DNA of 64,000 bases from Phytohabitans sp036906915 (GCF_036906915.1 NZ_JBAKHX010000023.1:33315-97314), one strand, 5' to 3'; counted from the first letter of the stretch, positions 26,374 through 36,266 are shown. Numbers and translations: made by a program. Notes: generated by a model from the letters alone, not told the origin.

Positions 26374-26622
26374 GTGTCTGATCAAGACGAGCCGCGCCGG
26401 GTCGCGCCCCTCGATCCACCGATGGTGCCGTTCGCCGTCGCGGGCATCGTGATCTGGGCGCTCGTCGGCCTGGTCCTGCTGATCTTCTTCCGCGACTGGC
26501 TCGCCGACAACGACCACACCGACTGGCTGTGGACCTGCCTCGCGGGCTTCCTGCTCGGCTTCCTCGGCCTGGCTGTGATGCTCCGCCACGATGCCAACCG
26601 CCGGCGGCGCCGAGAAGGCTAG
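26374..26622 (+). CDS. DUF2530 small membrane protein
   Basis: An 82-residue protein with two transmembrane helices (PFAVAGIVIWALVGLVLLIF and CLAGFLLGFLGLAVML) and a basic C-terminal tail RRRRREG. The pattern matches the actinobacterial DUF2530 family, function unknown. GTG at 26374 gives the family-like start SDQDEPRRVAPLDPPMVPF; an upstream in-frame ATG at 26326 would add a tail with no family match. It converges on the DUF3027 gene with a four-base overlap. Confidence 0.78.
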   Translation: MSDQDEPRRVAPLDPPMVPFAVAGIVIWALVGLVLLIFFRDWLADNDHTDWLWTCLAGFLLGFLGLAVMLRHDANRRRRREG

Positions 26623-27446
26623 GGGTGGCCGTACGGCTCTGCCGGCTCGCTCGCCTGGACCGAGCCGGGGGCGCGGCTGACCGCGACCGACTCGACCTCA
26701 CTGTCGTCGTATACGGTCGGCAGCTCCTCGACCGGCGGCTCGGGCTCGCGAAGCGCCTCGGAGTGCGCACCACAGCCGTGGTCGACGCTGACCACCCGCC
26801 CGTCGTCGGGGGCGTACAGGTTTCCACATGCCCCGAACGACTGCCGGAGCGAACCCGCGAGCGGTAGGTAGAAGCCGCACGAGCCACACCGCGCCGCCTT
26901 GGGCGCCCCGACCGAGATCGGCGCGTCGGGCCCGGCGTCACCGTCATACCAGCGCTGCGCCGCGTCGATCCGGCCCTCACGGGACATCACGCGGACGCGG
27001 CCGAGGCCAAGCTCCCAGGAAACGTCTTCGACCGCTGGATCGTCGGACAGCGTGTATCCCGGCGCGAGCCGGTCGTCGTCGGCGGACGTCGGCAGCAGGT
27101 CACCCACGCCCAGGTCGCCCGGCTGCAGCCGCTCGTGCCACGGCACCCAGCCGGGGGCCATCAGCGCGTCGGGGCCGGGCAGCAGGACTGTCTCGCACAC
27201 GGTGACGTGCTTGCTGCGCGGCACCCGGGTCACGGTGACCGCCCAGCGCCACCCGCGGTATCCCGCGAGGTGGCACTCGAAGAAGTGGGTCACCAGCCGG
27301 TCGCCCTCGGCCACCGCTTCTAAGTGGTCACCCACGTCGGACGGCTCGACCTCGGTGATGGCCGCGCGCGCCAGGTCTACGGCATCGGCACATACCTGGT
27401 CGAGTCGGGCAGCACGGGTGGTGGACGTCCTGGTCACGTCGAACAT
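26619..27446 (-). CDS. DUF3027 protein
   Basis: A 275-residue actinobacterial protein of unknown function. It shows HFFECHLAGYRGWRWAVTVT in the first third and a C-terminal CGSCGFYLPLAGSL followed by further cysteines (FGACGNLY, DHGCGAHS), probably a zinc site. It ends with an acidic tail. ATG at 27446 matches the family start; the in-frame extension further upstream overlaps the divergent MFS gene. DUF3027 beside DUF2530 and an MFS gene is a conserved actinomycete neighbourhood as far as I know. Confidence 0.82.
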   Translation of the reverse strand: MFDVTRTSTTRAARLDQVCADAVDLARAAITEVEPSDVGDHLEAVAEGDRLVTHFFECHLAGYRGWRWAVTVTRVPRSKHVTVCETVLLPGPDALMAPGWVPWHERLQPGDLGVGDLLPTSADDDRLAPGYTLSDDPAVEDVSWELGLGRVRVMSREGRIDAAQRWYDGDAGPDAPISVGAPKAARCGSCGFYLPLAGSLRQSFGACGNLYAPDDGRVVSVDHGCGAHSEALREPEPPVEELPTVYDDSEVESVAVSRAPGSVQASEPAEPYGHP

Positions 27447-27470
27447 TGTTTCATAGGCCAGAATGATGGG

Positions 27471-29000
27471 ATGCCGCTGTTGCCTTCTGCCGGGCGAGCC
27501 GCCGGCTCGGCGATCCGTACGGCACGGCTGGCTGTCCGAGGATCGCTGACCAGCGGGCGCTGGGTGACCCGCAAGGTCGGCCAGGTACGCGAAAAGGGCG
27601 CCGGTGGCGAGGTCGGCATGACGCGCCTGCTCGACCTGCACGCCGCTTCGTACGCGGGCGACACCCTCATCGCGATCGGGCTGGCCGGCACCATCTTCTT
27701 CAGCGTGCCGCTCGGCGAGGCGCGCAGCGGGGTTGCGCTGTACCTGCTGATCACGATGATCCCGTTCGCGCTGCTGGCGCCCGTGGCCGGGCCCCTACTG
27801 GATCACTTCCGGCACGGCCGGCGGTACGCCCTCGCCGCCACGATGCTCGGCCGCGCCTTCCTCGCGTGGCTGATGTCCGACTACATCCACGGTTTTGGCC
27901 TGTACCCGGCGGCGTTCGGTGTCCTGGCCCTCTCCCGCGCGTACGGCGTGGCGCGGTCCGCGGCAGTGCCCCGCCTGCTGCCCGTCGGCATGGGACTGTC
28001 CCAGGCTGCCGCCCGCGCCGGCGTGTACGGCATGATCGCCGGCGCCGTGGTCACCCCGCTGGGGCTGGCGGCATTCAAGATCGGGCCACAGTGGCCACTG
28101 CGGGTCGCCTCGGTGATCTTCCTTGTCGGCATGGTCATCGCGCTGCGGCTCCCGCCCCGCGCCGACTCCGACCCGCCCGAGACCGTGCCGCCACGGTTCT
28201 CAATCATGGGCCTGCGGCGCGGCGAGCGGGCGCTGACCGGCCGGCTGGTCACATCCACGCTGGTGGGCAGCGCCGCGCTGCGCGCACTACACGGATTCCT
28301 ACTGCTGTTCCTGGCGTTCGCGATCAAGGCTGGCGCGCTGACCACGGTCTTCCTCGGCCGCGACGTCGGCGACGAGGCTGCGCTCGGCCTGGCCGGCGGC
28401 GCGCTCGTCATCGGTGGTTTCTTCGCCACCGCCCTCGGCACCCGCATCAACATCCACCGTCCCGCCGCCCTCCAATCCAGCGGGATGATCATCGTGGCCG
28501 GCGTGGCGGTGCTGACGACCCTCAAATTTTCGCTGGCCATGGTCGCGCTGCTCTGCCTGGTGACCGGTTTCATGAGCGGCATCTCCAAGCTCGCGGTCGA
28601 CGCGTCCATCCAGGAACGCATCGTCGACCGGCTGCGGGCCAGCGCGTTCGCCCGCTCCGAGACCGTGCTCATGCTCGCGTGGGTGGGCGGCGGCGCGGCA
28701 GGGCTGATCCCGTTCGGTGGGCGCCTCGGCATCGCGGTGGGCACGGTGTTCGCGGTGCTCGCGGCGGTGCGGGCCATCGTGGTCGCGGGCACGCTGCGCA
28801 AGGAGAAGCTCAACGGCCGCTCCTCCGCCGACGAGCCCGCTGAGCCGTCACCGCCGCCCCCGGCGCCGTCCGCGGCCAAGCCCGCGAAGGCAGAGCCTTC
28901 GCAGCCGGCAAAGAGCGAGCCCGAGAGCGACGCGCCAATCTCACCCGCCCCACCGCCAGGTTTCCACGTGTACCGGCCAACGTCCGGCCCGCCGTCGTGA
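27471..29000 (+). CDS. MFS transporter
   Basis: A 509-residue major facilitator protein. A basic cytoplasmic leader of about 50 residues precedes the helices, and a Pro/Ala-rich tail of about 70 residues follows them. Its substrate is unknown. The ATG at 27471 lies 24 bases from the divergent DUF3027 start, so both promoters must share very little sequence. Its stop overlaps the GTG of mqnB by four bases (GTGA), so the two proteins are co-translated; this hints at transport related to menaquinone intermediates, but that is inference only. Confidence 0.83.
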   Translation: MPLLPSAGRAAGSAIRTARLAVRGSLTSGRWVTRKVGQVREKGAGGEVGMTRLLDLHAASYAGDTLIAIGLAGTIFFSVPLGEARSGVALYLLITMIPFALLAPVAGPLLDHFRHGRRYALAATMLGRAFLAWLMSDYIHGFGLYPAAFGVLALSRAYGVARSAAVPRLLPVGMGLSQAAARAGVYGMIAGAVVTPLGLAAFKIGPQWPLRVASVIFLVGMVIALRLPPRADSDPPETVPPRFSIMGLRRGERALTGRLVTSTLVGSAALRALHGFLLLFLAFAIKAGALTTVFLGRDVGDEAALGLAGGALVIGGFFATALGTRINIHRPAALQSSGMIIVAGVAVLTTLKFSLAMVALLCLVTGFMSGISKLAVDASIQERIVDRLRASAFARSETVLMLAWVGGGAAGLIPFGGRLGIAVGTVFAVLAAVRAIVVAGTLRKEKLNGRSSADEPAEPSPPPPAPSAAKPAKAEPSQPAKSEPESDAPISPAPPPGFHVYRPTSGPPS

Positions 29001-29757
29001 CGCTCCTCATCGTCACCGCCGTCGCCCCCGAAGCCGACGCCATCCGCACCACGGTCGACGCAGCGTCCACGGTGGAGGTCGTCGGGGTGGGCGCACCGGC
29101 CGCGGCAGCCGGCACGGCGCGCTTGCTGGCGCTTGCCGAAGCCGCTGGCCGTCCATATCGGGCGGTGCTGAGCGCCGGCATCGGTGGCGGCTTCCCCGGC
29201 CAGGCGCCCGTCGGCGGCACCGTGCTCGCCACCCGCAGCATCGCCGCCGACCTGGGCGCCGACTCCCCCGACGGGTTCATCCCGCTCGACGAGCTGGGCT
29301 TCGGCTCCGCGATCGCCGCAGTCGACGAGTCGCTGCTTGCGGCGCTCCGCGCGGCGTTACCCCACGCGGTCGTCGGCGACGTGCTGACGGTCAACACCGT
29401 GACCGGCACGGCTGATGGCGCCGAGGCGCTCGCCGCCCGCTATCCGGCGGCGGTGGCCGAGGCCATGGAGGGGTACGGCGTCGCGTGCGCCGCCGCGGCG
29501 GCGGGCCTGCCGTTCGCCGAGCTGCGTACGATCTCCAACCCGGTCGGACCCCGCGACCGCGCCGCCTGGCGCCTAGCCGACGCCTTCGGCGCCCTGACCA
29601 AGGCGGCCGGCCTCCTACCACCCAGCGCGTCGATCAAGGAGATCTCCATCGATCAAGGGCAGATGCACGTGGATCGGAGATCAAAGCGCGCGCGTTTGCC
29701 CTTGATCGATGGGAGGGATCGGGCGACCGACCACCCGCAGCACCGCGAAGGGCGGGG

Positions 29758-29761
<4 letters not shown>
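28997..29761 (+). CDS. mqnB: Futalosine hydrolase (menaquinone pathway)
   Basis: Nucleoside-phosphorylase-fold hydrolase that releases hypoxanthine from futalosine in the alternative menaquinone route. GIGGGFPG, the VNTVTGTADGA segment and the substrate Glu/Met/Glu in AEAMEGYGVACAAAA support this. Family members usually end near residue 210-230. Here residues from about 212 to the stop at 254 are encoded by the 82-bp hairpin repeat and sequence beyond it, so the natural C terminus appears replaced. Codon 121 is TTA (29357-29359), rare in this genome and a possible bldA control point. The stop overlaps the convergent cbs stop. Confidence 0.87.
29631..29712 (+). repeat. 82-bp hairpin repeat, copy B (within mqnB 3' end)
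   Basis: Direct repeats cgatcaagg at 29631 and 29650, then the hairpin gatcaagggcagatgcacg ... gcgtttgcccttgatc around a loop containing ggagatcaaa. It lies between the convergent mqnB and cbs genes and is read through as mqnB codons. Confidence 0.88.
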
Positions 29762-31131
<1,370 letters not shown>

Positions 31132-31135
31132 CAGC

Positions 31136-31489
31136 TCAGAGTACGGTGCCCGGAATTACGCTCTCGCGGCGCGCCTCCCAGGTCAGGAACCGTTCGGTCT
31201 CGGCCAGCACGGCACCGGCCAGCCAGGTGATCACGAGGGCGTCGTCGGCGAGGCCGATCACCAACAGCAGCGCCTCGGGCACCGCGTCGATCGGGGAAGC
31301 GACGTAGACCATCGCAGCCGACATGAGCGCCAGCCGGAGCCCACCGTCGTACTCGCCCTTCATCGTCGCTTTGATCATGCGCGGCAGGGCGGCCAGCCGC
31401 TTGCCGATCGACGGCCCGCCGCGCGCACCCGCGGTGATCGCCCGCCCGAGCGCACTGAACGCCGCGGCACGCTTCAAGGTCCTACCCAT
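31136..31489 (-). CDS. DUF1232 (YkvA-like) membrane protein
   Basis: A 117-residue protein with the DUF1232 core AAMVYVASPIDAVPEALLLVIGLADDALVI, a membrane-associated helical hairpin, and an amphipathic N-terminal segment. Function unknown in bacteria. The ATG at 31489 is the family-like start, but AGGAGG lies only one base before it; a TTG four codons in would be better spaced, so the start is uncertain. It is directly upstream of cbs. Confidence 0.82.
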   Translation of the reverse strand: MGRTLKRAAAFSALGRAITAGARGGPSIGKRLAALPRMIKATMKGEYDGGLRLALMSAAMVYVASPIDAVPEALLLVIGLADDALVITWLAGAVLAETERFLTWEARRESVIPGTVL

Positions 31490-31570
31490 GCCTCCTATGG
31501 TGCCCCGGCGGCGCAAGACTCAATCGTGTCGTGGCGTCGCGATAACCTCGTATGCCACAGGGGGGCACAG

Positions 31571-32581
31571 ATGAGTCGGACCGGTTGGCGGGTCGCGAAG
31601 GCGATGGCGGTCGGCGCGGGGGTGGCCGCGGCGGCTACGGGAAGCGTGTTGGGGGTGCTCGCGGCGCAGGCCCAGCGGACGCGCCGGACCATTCCGATGG
31701 CGGAGGCGCCGCCGCCGCGCGGCGACGGGCTCTACGGCGGCAGGTTGCCGGGCCCGCCGGTCTCGCTGGTCGTGCTGGGCGACTCGTCGGCCGCCGGCTA
31801 CGGCGTGCACCGGTCCCGGGAGACGCCGGGCGTGCTGCTCGCGATGGCGATCTCCCGCCGGCTGCGCCGGCCGGTGCGCCTGCACCGCTTCGCGGTGGTC
31901 GGCGCGACCTCCGCCGGCCTCGCGCCGCAGGTCGAGGCCGCGCTGGAGGTAAAGCCCGACCTGGCGATCATCCTGATCGGCGGCAACGATGTGACCCACC
32001 GCTCGTCGTTCACCATCGCTGTGCGTCACCTCGTCAACGCGGTACGCGATCTGCGGGCCGCCGGCGTGGAGGTGGTGGTGGGCACGTGTCCCGACCTGAG
32101 CACGATCCAGCCGATCAAGCCGCCGCTGCGGTGGCTGGCCAGGCACTGGAGCCGCCAGCTGGCGAGGGCGCAGACCGTGGCGGTGGTGGAGGCCGGCGGC
32201 CGCACGGTGTCGCTCGCCGACCTGCTCGGGCCCCGTTTCAGGGCGGAGCCGACGCGGATGTTCGCCTGGGACAGGTTCCACCCGTCGGCCGACGGTTACG
32301 CGGTGGCCGTCGCGGCGCTCCTGCCGACCGCGCTGGCCGCATTGGGGGCCGGCGAGACGCGGGCGCTCAGCCAAGCCGAGGGCGTTCGCTCGCTTCCGCA
32401 AGCGGCCCAGGAGGCGGCCAAGCGCGCCGGCACCGAGGTCACCGGTGCACAGGTGGCCGGGCGCGACCGCGGGCCGGCCGGACGCTGGGCTGAGCTGCGC
32501 CGGCACACGCGGTGGTTCACCGAGCCCCAGACTTCGCTCGATGCCGCCGTACCCTTGGGTGAAACGCAGCGACAGGTGTGA
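31571..32581 (+). CDS. Secreted/membrane-anchored SGNH (GDSL) hydrolase, copy 1
   Basis: A 336-residue protein with an N-terminal hydrophobic anchor (about residues 8-30) and an SGNH fold: catalytic Ser in VVLGDSSAAGYG, Gly further on, Asn in ILIGGNDVTHR and the C-terminal Asp/His in WDRFHPSADGY. Such enzymes de-esterify lipids or acylated glycans at the envelope. The C-terminal 70 residues are a low-complexity extension. The ATG at 31571 follows a G-rich ribosome site. It is followed by a paralogue two to eleven bases later. Confidence 0.87.
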   Translation: MSRTGWRVAKAMAVGAGVAAAATGSVLGVLAAQAQRTRRTIPMAEAPPPRGDGLYGGRLPGPPVSLVVLGDSSAAGYGVHRSRETPGVLLAMAISRRLRRPVRLHRFAVVGATSAGLAPQVEAALEVKPDLAIILIGGNDVTHRSSFTIAVRHLVNAVRDLRAAGVEVVVGTCPDLSTIQPIKPPLRWLARHWSRQLARAQTVAVVEAGGRTVSLADLLGPRFRAEPTRMFAWDRFHPSADGYAVAVAALLPTALAALGAGETRALSQAEGVRSLPQAAQEAAKRAGTEVTGAQVAGRDRGPAGRWAELRRHTRWFTEPQTSLDAAVPLGETQRQV

Positions 32582-32591
32582 GGTGACGCGC

Positions 32592-33380
32592 ATGAGGTGG
32601 GCCCGGCACGCTGGCAAAGCCGCGGTGCTCACGTTCGTCGCCGGCACGATGGGCGGCGCCGCGGTGCTGGCCACAGAGGCGATCGTGGCCCGCAACCGGC
32701 GGTACGCGAAGCCGGAGATGAACCTGGCGCTGCGCACCACGATGGGGCCCGTGAGCGCGCCGCCGCTGCGTCTGGTGCTGCTCGGCGACTCGTCGGCGCT
32801 CGGCGTCGGGGTGGAGCGGCTCGCCGACACGATCGGCGGCCAGCTCGCGCAGATGCTGGCGGACGGCACGGCGGGCCTGTCACCGCGGCACGTCCAGCTC
32901 TCCTGCGTCGGCGTGTCCGGCTCCCGGTCGACCGACCTGGCGACCCAGGTGGCCCGGGCGCTGCTGGGCGAGCGGCCCGACGTCGCGGTCGTCCTGATCG
33001 GGGCAAACGACGCCACCAGCGCGCGGCGGCCGTCAGAGGCCGCGGCATACCTGGGCGCGGCGGTCCGGCGCCTGCGGGACGCCGGGGTCGAGGTGGTGGT
33101 GGGCACCTGCCCCGACCTGGGCGCGGTGCGGGCCGTGGCCCCGCCGCTGCGCCAGGTGGTGGGCTGGCTTGGCCGGCGGATGGCGCGGGCACAGACCCGT
33201 GCCGTGCTCTCCGCGGGCGGCACGGTGGTCGACCTGGCCGCTGAGACGGGTGCGGTCTTCCGGGCCGACGCGGGCACGCTCTGCTACGACGGCTTCCACC
33301 CGTCCGCCGACGGCTACCGGGTGTGGGCGCACGCCCTGCTACCCGCTGTGATCAGGGCAGCGGTCCCGACTTCCCGCTAA
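32592..33380 (+). CDS. Membrane-anchored SGNH (GDSL) hydrolase, copy 2
   Basis: A 262-residue paralogue of the preceding gene with the same motifs: anchor helix near residues 9-28, VLLGDSSALGVGVERL, VVLIGANDATS, VVVGTCPDLGAV and YDGFHPSADGYRVW. It lacks the C-terminal extension of copy 1. ATG at 32592 has GAGG eight bases ahead; GTG at 32583 is an alternative. Shared stretches such as VEVVVGTCPDL show a tandem duplication. Both act outside the membrane on unknown acyl esters. Confidence 0.87.
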   Translation: MRWARHAGKAAVLTFVAGTMGGAAVLATEAIVARNRRYAKPEMNLALRTTMGPVSAPPLRLVLLGDSSALGVGVERLADTIGGQLAQMLADGTAGLSPRHVQLSCVGVSGSRSTDLATQVARALLGERPDVAVVLIGANDATSARRPSEAAAYLGAAVRRLRDAGVEVVVGTCPDLGAVRAVAPPLRQVVGWLGRRMARAQTRAVLSAGGTVVDLAAETGAVFRADAGTLCYDGFHPSADGYRVWAHALLPAVIRAAVPTSR

Positions 33381-33389
33381 GTGAACCGA

Positions 33390-33450
33390 ACCGGAATTCA
33401 GGTCGTTCACCGTCGCTAGTCGCCACGGGTTGCTTACCGACACCGAGGTT
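33390..33450 (+). repeat. 61-bp tandem repeat, unit 1
   Basis: Begins accggaattcaggtcgttc and ends accgaggtt. It is directly followed by unit 2, with one mismatch between the two 61-base units. The pair lies in the gap between the SGNH gene and the thiolase gene. Confidence 0.93.
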
Positions 33451-33511
33451 ACCGGAATTCAGGTCGTTCACCGTCGCTAGTCGCCACGGGTTGCTTACCG
33501 ACACCGACGTT
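33451..33511 (+). repeat. 61-bp tandem repeat, unit 2
   Basis: Differs from unit 1 only at gacgtt versus gaggtt. It ends 22 bases before the thiolase ATG. Its ttgctt (33491) with tagcga 17 bases further could act as -35/-10, but this is a weak match. Confidence 0.93.
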
Positions 33512-33533
33512 ACTAGCGAGTACAGTCACCCGT

Positions 33534-34778
33534 ATGCCTGAAGCCGTCATCGTCGCCACCGCCCGGTCTCCCATCGGCCGGGCCCACAAGGGCTCGCTGC
33601 GTGAGGTACGCCCCGACGACCTGGCCGCCACCATCGTGCGGGCGGCGCTCGACAAGGTGCCGCAGCTCGACACCGCCGAGATCGACGACCTGTACCTGGG
33701 CTGTGGACTGCCCGGCGGCGAGCAGGGCTTCAACATGGGTCGGGTGGTCGCCACCCTGCTCGGCCTCGACAAGCTGCCAGCCGCCACGGTCACGCGGTAC
33801 TGCGCGTCGTCGCTCCAGACCACCCGCATGGCGTTCCACGCGATCAAGGCGGGCGAGGGTGACGTCTTCGTCTCGGCGGGTGTGGAGTGCGTGTCCCGGT
33901 ACGCCCGGGGCAGCTCCGATGGGCTGCCGCCGGAGGCGCAGGCAGCCGTGGGCGGCAGCTGGGAAAACCCGCGGTTCGCCGCTGCCAGTGAGCGTTCCGC
34001 CGAGCGGGCGAAGGGCGGCGCCGACGTGTGGCACGACCCGCGCGCCGACGGTGAGCTGCCAGACATCTACCTGGCGATGGGCCAGACCGCCGAGAACCTC
34101 GCTCAGGTCTACGGGGTGACCCGGGAAGACATGGACGAGTTTGGGGTACGCAGCCAGAACAACGCTGAGAAGGCGATCGCCGACGGCTTCTGGGCCCGTG
34201 AGATCACCCCGGTGACCGTGCCGTCCGGCGAGGTGGTCAGCACCGACGACGGCCCGCGCCCCGGCGTCACGATGGAGGGCGTGGCCGGGTTGAAGCCGGT
34301 CTTCCGGCCCGACGGCACGATCACCGCCGGCAACTGCTGTCCCCTCAACGACGGCGCCGCCGCCGTGGTGATCATGAGTGACACCCGCGCCCGGGAGCTG
34401 GGCATCACGCCGCTGGCCCGGGTCGTTTCGACCGGCGTGACCGCACTCTCCCCCGAGATCATGGGACTTGGCCCGGTCGAGGCGTCCCGCCAGGCTCTCA
34501 AGCGGGCCGGCATGACCATCGACGACGTCGACCTGGTGGAGATCAACGAGGCGTTCGCCGCCCAGGTCATCCCGTCGTACCGCGACCTTTCCATCCCGGT
34601 CGAGAAGCTGAACGTGATGGGCGGCGCGATCGCCGTCGGTCACCCGTTCGGCATGACCGGCGCCCGGATCACCGGCACGCTGCTCAACGCGCTCGACTGG
34701 CATGACAAGGCGGTCGGTCTGGAGACCATGTGCGTCGGCGGTGGCCAGGGCATGGCCATGATCGTCGAGCGCCTATAA
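33534..34778 (+). CDS. Acetyl-CoA C-acyltransferase (thiolase)
   Basis: A 414-residue thiolase that cleaves 3-ketoacyl-CoA or condenses two acyl-CoA. The nucleophilic Cys is in VTRYCASSLQTT, the His in the C-terminal GHPFGMTGAR, and the second Cys in MCVGGGQGMAM; EINEAFAAQ is also typical. It fits degradative fatty-acid beta-oxidation and could work with the acyl-CoA dehydrogenase at 13-14 kb, though that gene is 20 kb away. No clear ribosome site precedes the ATG; the tandem 61-bp repeat ends 22 bases before it. Confidence 0.92.
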   Translation: MPEAVIVATARSPIGRAHKGSLREVRPDDLAATIVRAALDKVPQLDTAEIDDLYLGCGLPGGEQGFNMGRVVATLLGLDKLPAATVTRYCASSLQTTRMAFHAIKAGEGDVFVSAGVECVSRYARGSSDGLPPEAQAAVGGSWENPRFAAASERSAERAKGGADVWHDPRADGELPDIYLAMGQTAENLAQVYGVTREDMDEFGVRSQNNAEKAIADGFWAREITPVTVPSGEVVSTDDGPRPGVTMEGVAGLKPVFRPDGTITAGNCCPLNDGAAAVVIMSDTRARELGITPLARVVSTGVTALSPEIMGLGPVEASRQALKRAGMTIDDVDLVEINEAFAAQVIPSYRDLSIPVEKLNVMGGAIAVGHPFGMTGARITGTLLNALDWHDKAVGLETMCVGGGQGMAMIVERL

Positions 34779-35099
34779 CGCGCTCTGGACGCTCCGCACG
34801 TCATCGGCGGCGGTCGCCAGCACATCGTCGGCTGGCGACGCCGCCAGCAGGTCTGCGGACACCACACGCAGCTGGTCGAGGAGGCTGGTGTCCACGCTCA
34901 GGCGGGGCACCTGCCTGCGGGGCTGGCCCTCGGCGTCGGCGGCGCGATCGGCCATCCGCTGGACGAGACCGTGCACCACCTCGGCGCGGGTGCCCTCGGC
35001 GGCGAACGCCACGACGCCCCAGCGCGGCGCCTCCCAGTGCCCCACGTGCCGGCTCAGCCGTTCGACCGCCTGGCTCAACTCCTGTGCGCTCATCGCCAC
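34773..35099 (-). CDS. Hypothetical protein, actinobacterial
   Basis: A 108-residue acidic, probably helical protein starting MAMSAQELSQAVERLSRHVGH with no membrane segment and no recognised motif. Leu and Ala periodicity suggests two or three helices. The composition and a partner-like GHWEAPRWGVVAF element look like a real conserved gene. It converges on the thiolase gene, overlapping its end by a few bases. Confidence 0.6.
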   Translation of the reverse strand: MAMSAQELSQAVERLSRHVGHWEAPRWGVVAFAAEGTRAEVVHGLVQRMADRAADAEGQPRRQVPRLSVDTSLLDQLRVVSADLLAASPADDVLATAADDVRSVQSAL

Positions 35100-35116
35100 G
35101 CAGCCTAATCAGCGGA

Positions 35117-35146
35117 ACGCCCGCCCCCGGGACCGGGAGCGGGCGT
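35117..35146 (-). terminator. Hairpin after the BI-1 gene
   Basis: ACGCCCGC (35117-35124) pairs with GCGGGCGT (35139-35146) around a 14-base loop, 24 bases past the BI-1 stop. It has no U-tract, so confidence is moderate. Confidence 0.45.
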
Positions 35147-35169
35147 CCAGCGCTGGAACGGGGCGAGCG

Positions 35170-35991
35170 TCAGTCGTCGCCCTGGAAGTAGCTCAGCAAG
35201 CGCAGCATCTCGACGTACAGCCAGATGAGGCTCACCAGGATGCCGAATGCGGCCGTCCACGAGTACCGCTGTGGCAGGCCGAGCCGGACGCCCTCCTCGA
35301 CCGCGGCGAAGGCCAGCACGAAGCTCAGCGAGGCGACGACGATGCAGACGAGGCTGAACCCGATGCCGAGCAGGCCGTTGTCACGCAGGCCGGTGTTGAA
35401 GCCGAAGATGGCCAGCACGAAATTGATGAGCATGACGGCGAACAGGCCCGCCATCACCGCGATCATGCCACGGACGAACTTCGGCGTGGCCCGGATGACC
35501 CGGGCCTTGTAGAGCATCGCCATCACGAAGAACAGGCCAAACGTGGCCACGACGGCTTGGAGGACGATGCCCTGGTAGCCGGCGACGACCTCGAAAAACT
35601 TGCTGACCATGCCGACGAAGACGCCCTCGATGACGGCATACGTCACCACGAGCGCCGGGTTGGCCATCCGGGAGAACGAGATGACCAGACCGAGGACGAG
35701 GCCGACGAGCGCCGCACCGATCCAGGCCGCACCCGTGAGCGAGTCCGGCACGAGCACCCAGGCCGCCGCGGCGGAGGCACCGACGATGGCCAGCAGCGTC
35801 ACGGTCTTGACGACGACATCGTCGATGGTCATGGGCTGCGTAGTGGGTGGCGCAGCCGGGTAGCCGGCGGCGGTCGGATACGGCTCGCCGTAGCTGGGGG
35901 CGCCGTATTGACCGGCAGGGGCGTACCCGGCGGCCCGCTCCCGCTCCGCCGCCTGGCCGAGCCGGCTTAGCACCGGGTTGGAAGTCTTCAC
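35170..35991 (-). CDS. Bax inhibitor-1/YccA-family membrane protein
   Basis: A 273-residue protein with a Pro/Tyr-rich cytoplasmic leader of about 65 residues, then seven transmembrane helices of the BI-1 fold, including the ending WTAAFGILVSLIWLYVEMLR and the IFGFNTGLRDNG element. Members are proton/calcium-leak-type channels. GTG at 35991 has GAGGGAGG six bases upstream. The closest other gene is the tRNA 100 bases upstream on the same strand. Confidence 0.87.
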   Translation of the reverse strand: MKTSNPVLSRLGQAAERERAAGYAPAGQYGAPSYGEPYPTAAGYPAAPPTTQPMTIDDVVVKTVTLLAIVGASAAAAWVLVPDSLTGAAWIGAALVGLVLGLVISFSRMANPALVVTYAVIEGVFVGMVSKFFEVVAGYQGIVLQAVVATFGLFFVMAMLYKARVIRATPKFVRGMIAVMAGLFAVMLINFVLAIFGFNTGLRDNGLLGIGFSLVCIVVASLSFVLAFAAVEEGVRLGLPQRYSWTAAFGILVSLIWLYVEMLRLLSYFQGDD

Positions 35992-36095
35992 GTCAAGCCT
36001 CCCTCGAAGGGTTGAGCATGGTCAGATCACATGACCGTGCGCATCAAGGGTAATTGGCCGGAGCGAAGTTGTGTGCGCGGGCTGTGGGGGGATCG

Positions 36096-36176
36096 TGCCC
36101 GGGGCGGGATTCGAACCCGCATGCCTCTCGGCAGCCGCTTTTAAGGCGGCCGTGTCTGCCTTTCCACCACCCGGGC
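36096..36176 (-). tRNA. bldA: tRNA-Leu(UAA), bldA-like
   Basis: Acceptor arms GCCCGGG/CCCGGGC pair exactly with a discriminator A at 36096; the anticodon stem GCCGC/GCGGC holds loop CTTAAAA, anticodon TAA at 36143-36141, and a T-loop GGTTCGAATCC is present. A long variable arm (TGCCGAGAGGCA) is typical of leucine tRNA. It reads the rare UUA codon, so it is the counterpart of Streptomyces bldA. CCA is not encoded. Length 81 bases. Confidence 0.95.
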
Positions 36177-36266
36177 AGGGGCGCGACCTGCGCGCAGATG
36201 CCACGGTAGCGGGTGGATGCCCACCAGGGCGCACCTGGACGGGCCATCGGCACTAGGGTCAAGGCC

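Noticed and set aside
24834..26381. A 515-codon plus-strand open frame over the purine permease
   Set aside because: Composed of His/Gln/Asp/Arg-rich filler; antisense shadow of a clear NCS2 permease.
29631..29712. Simple intrinsic terminator
   Set aside because: A strong hairpin at a convergent site fits, but no U-tract is present and the conserved outer direct repeat and loop are not needed for termination; kept as a repeat element instead.
33491..33520. Promoter inside the 61-bp repeat
   Set aside because: ttgctt with tagcga at 17 bases is a weak match and appears only in the second unit; mentioned but not called.
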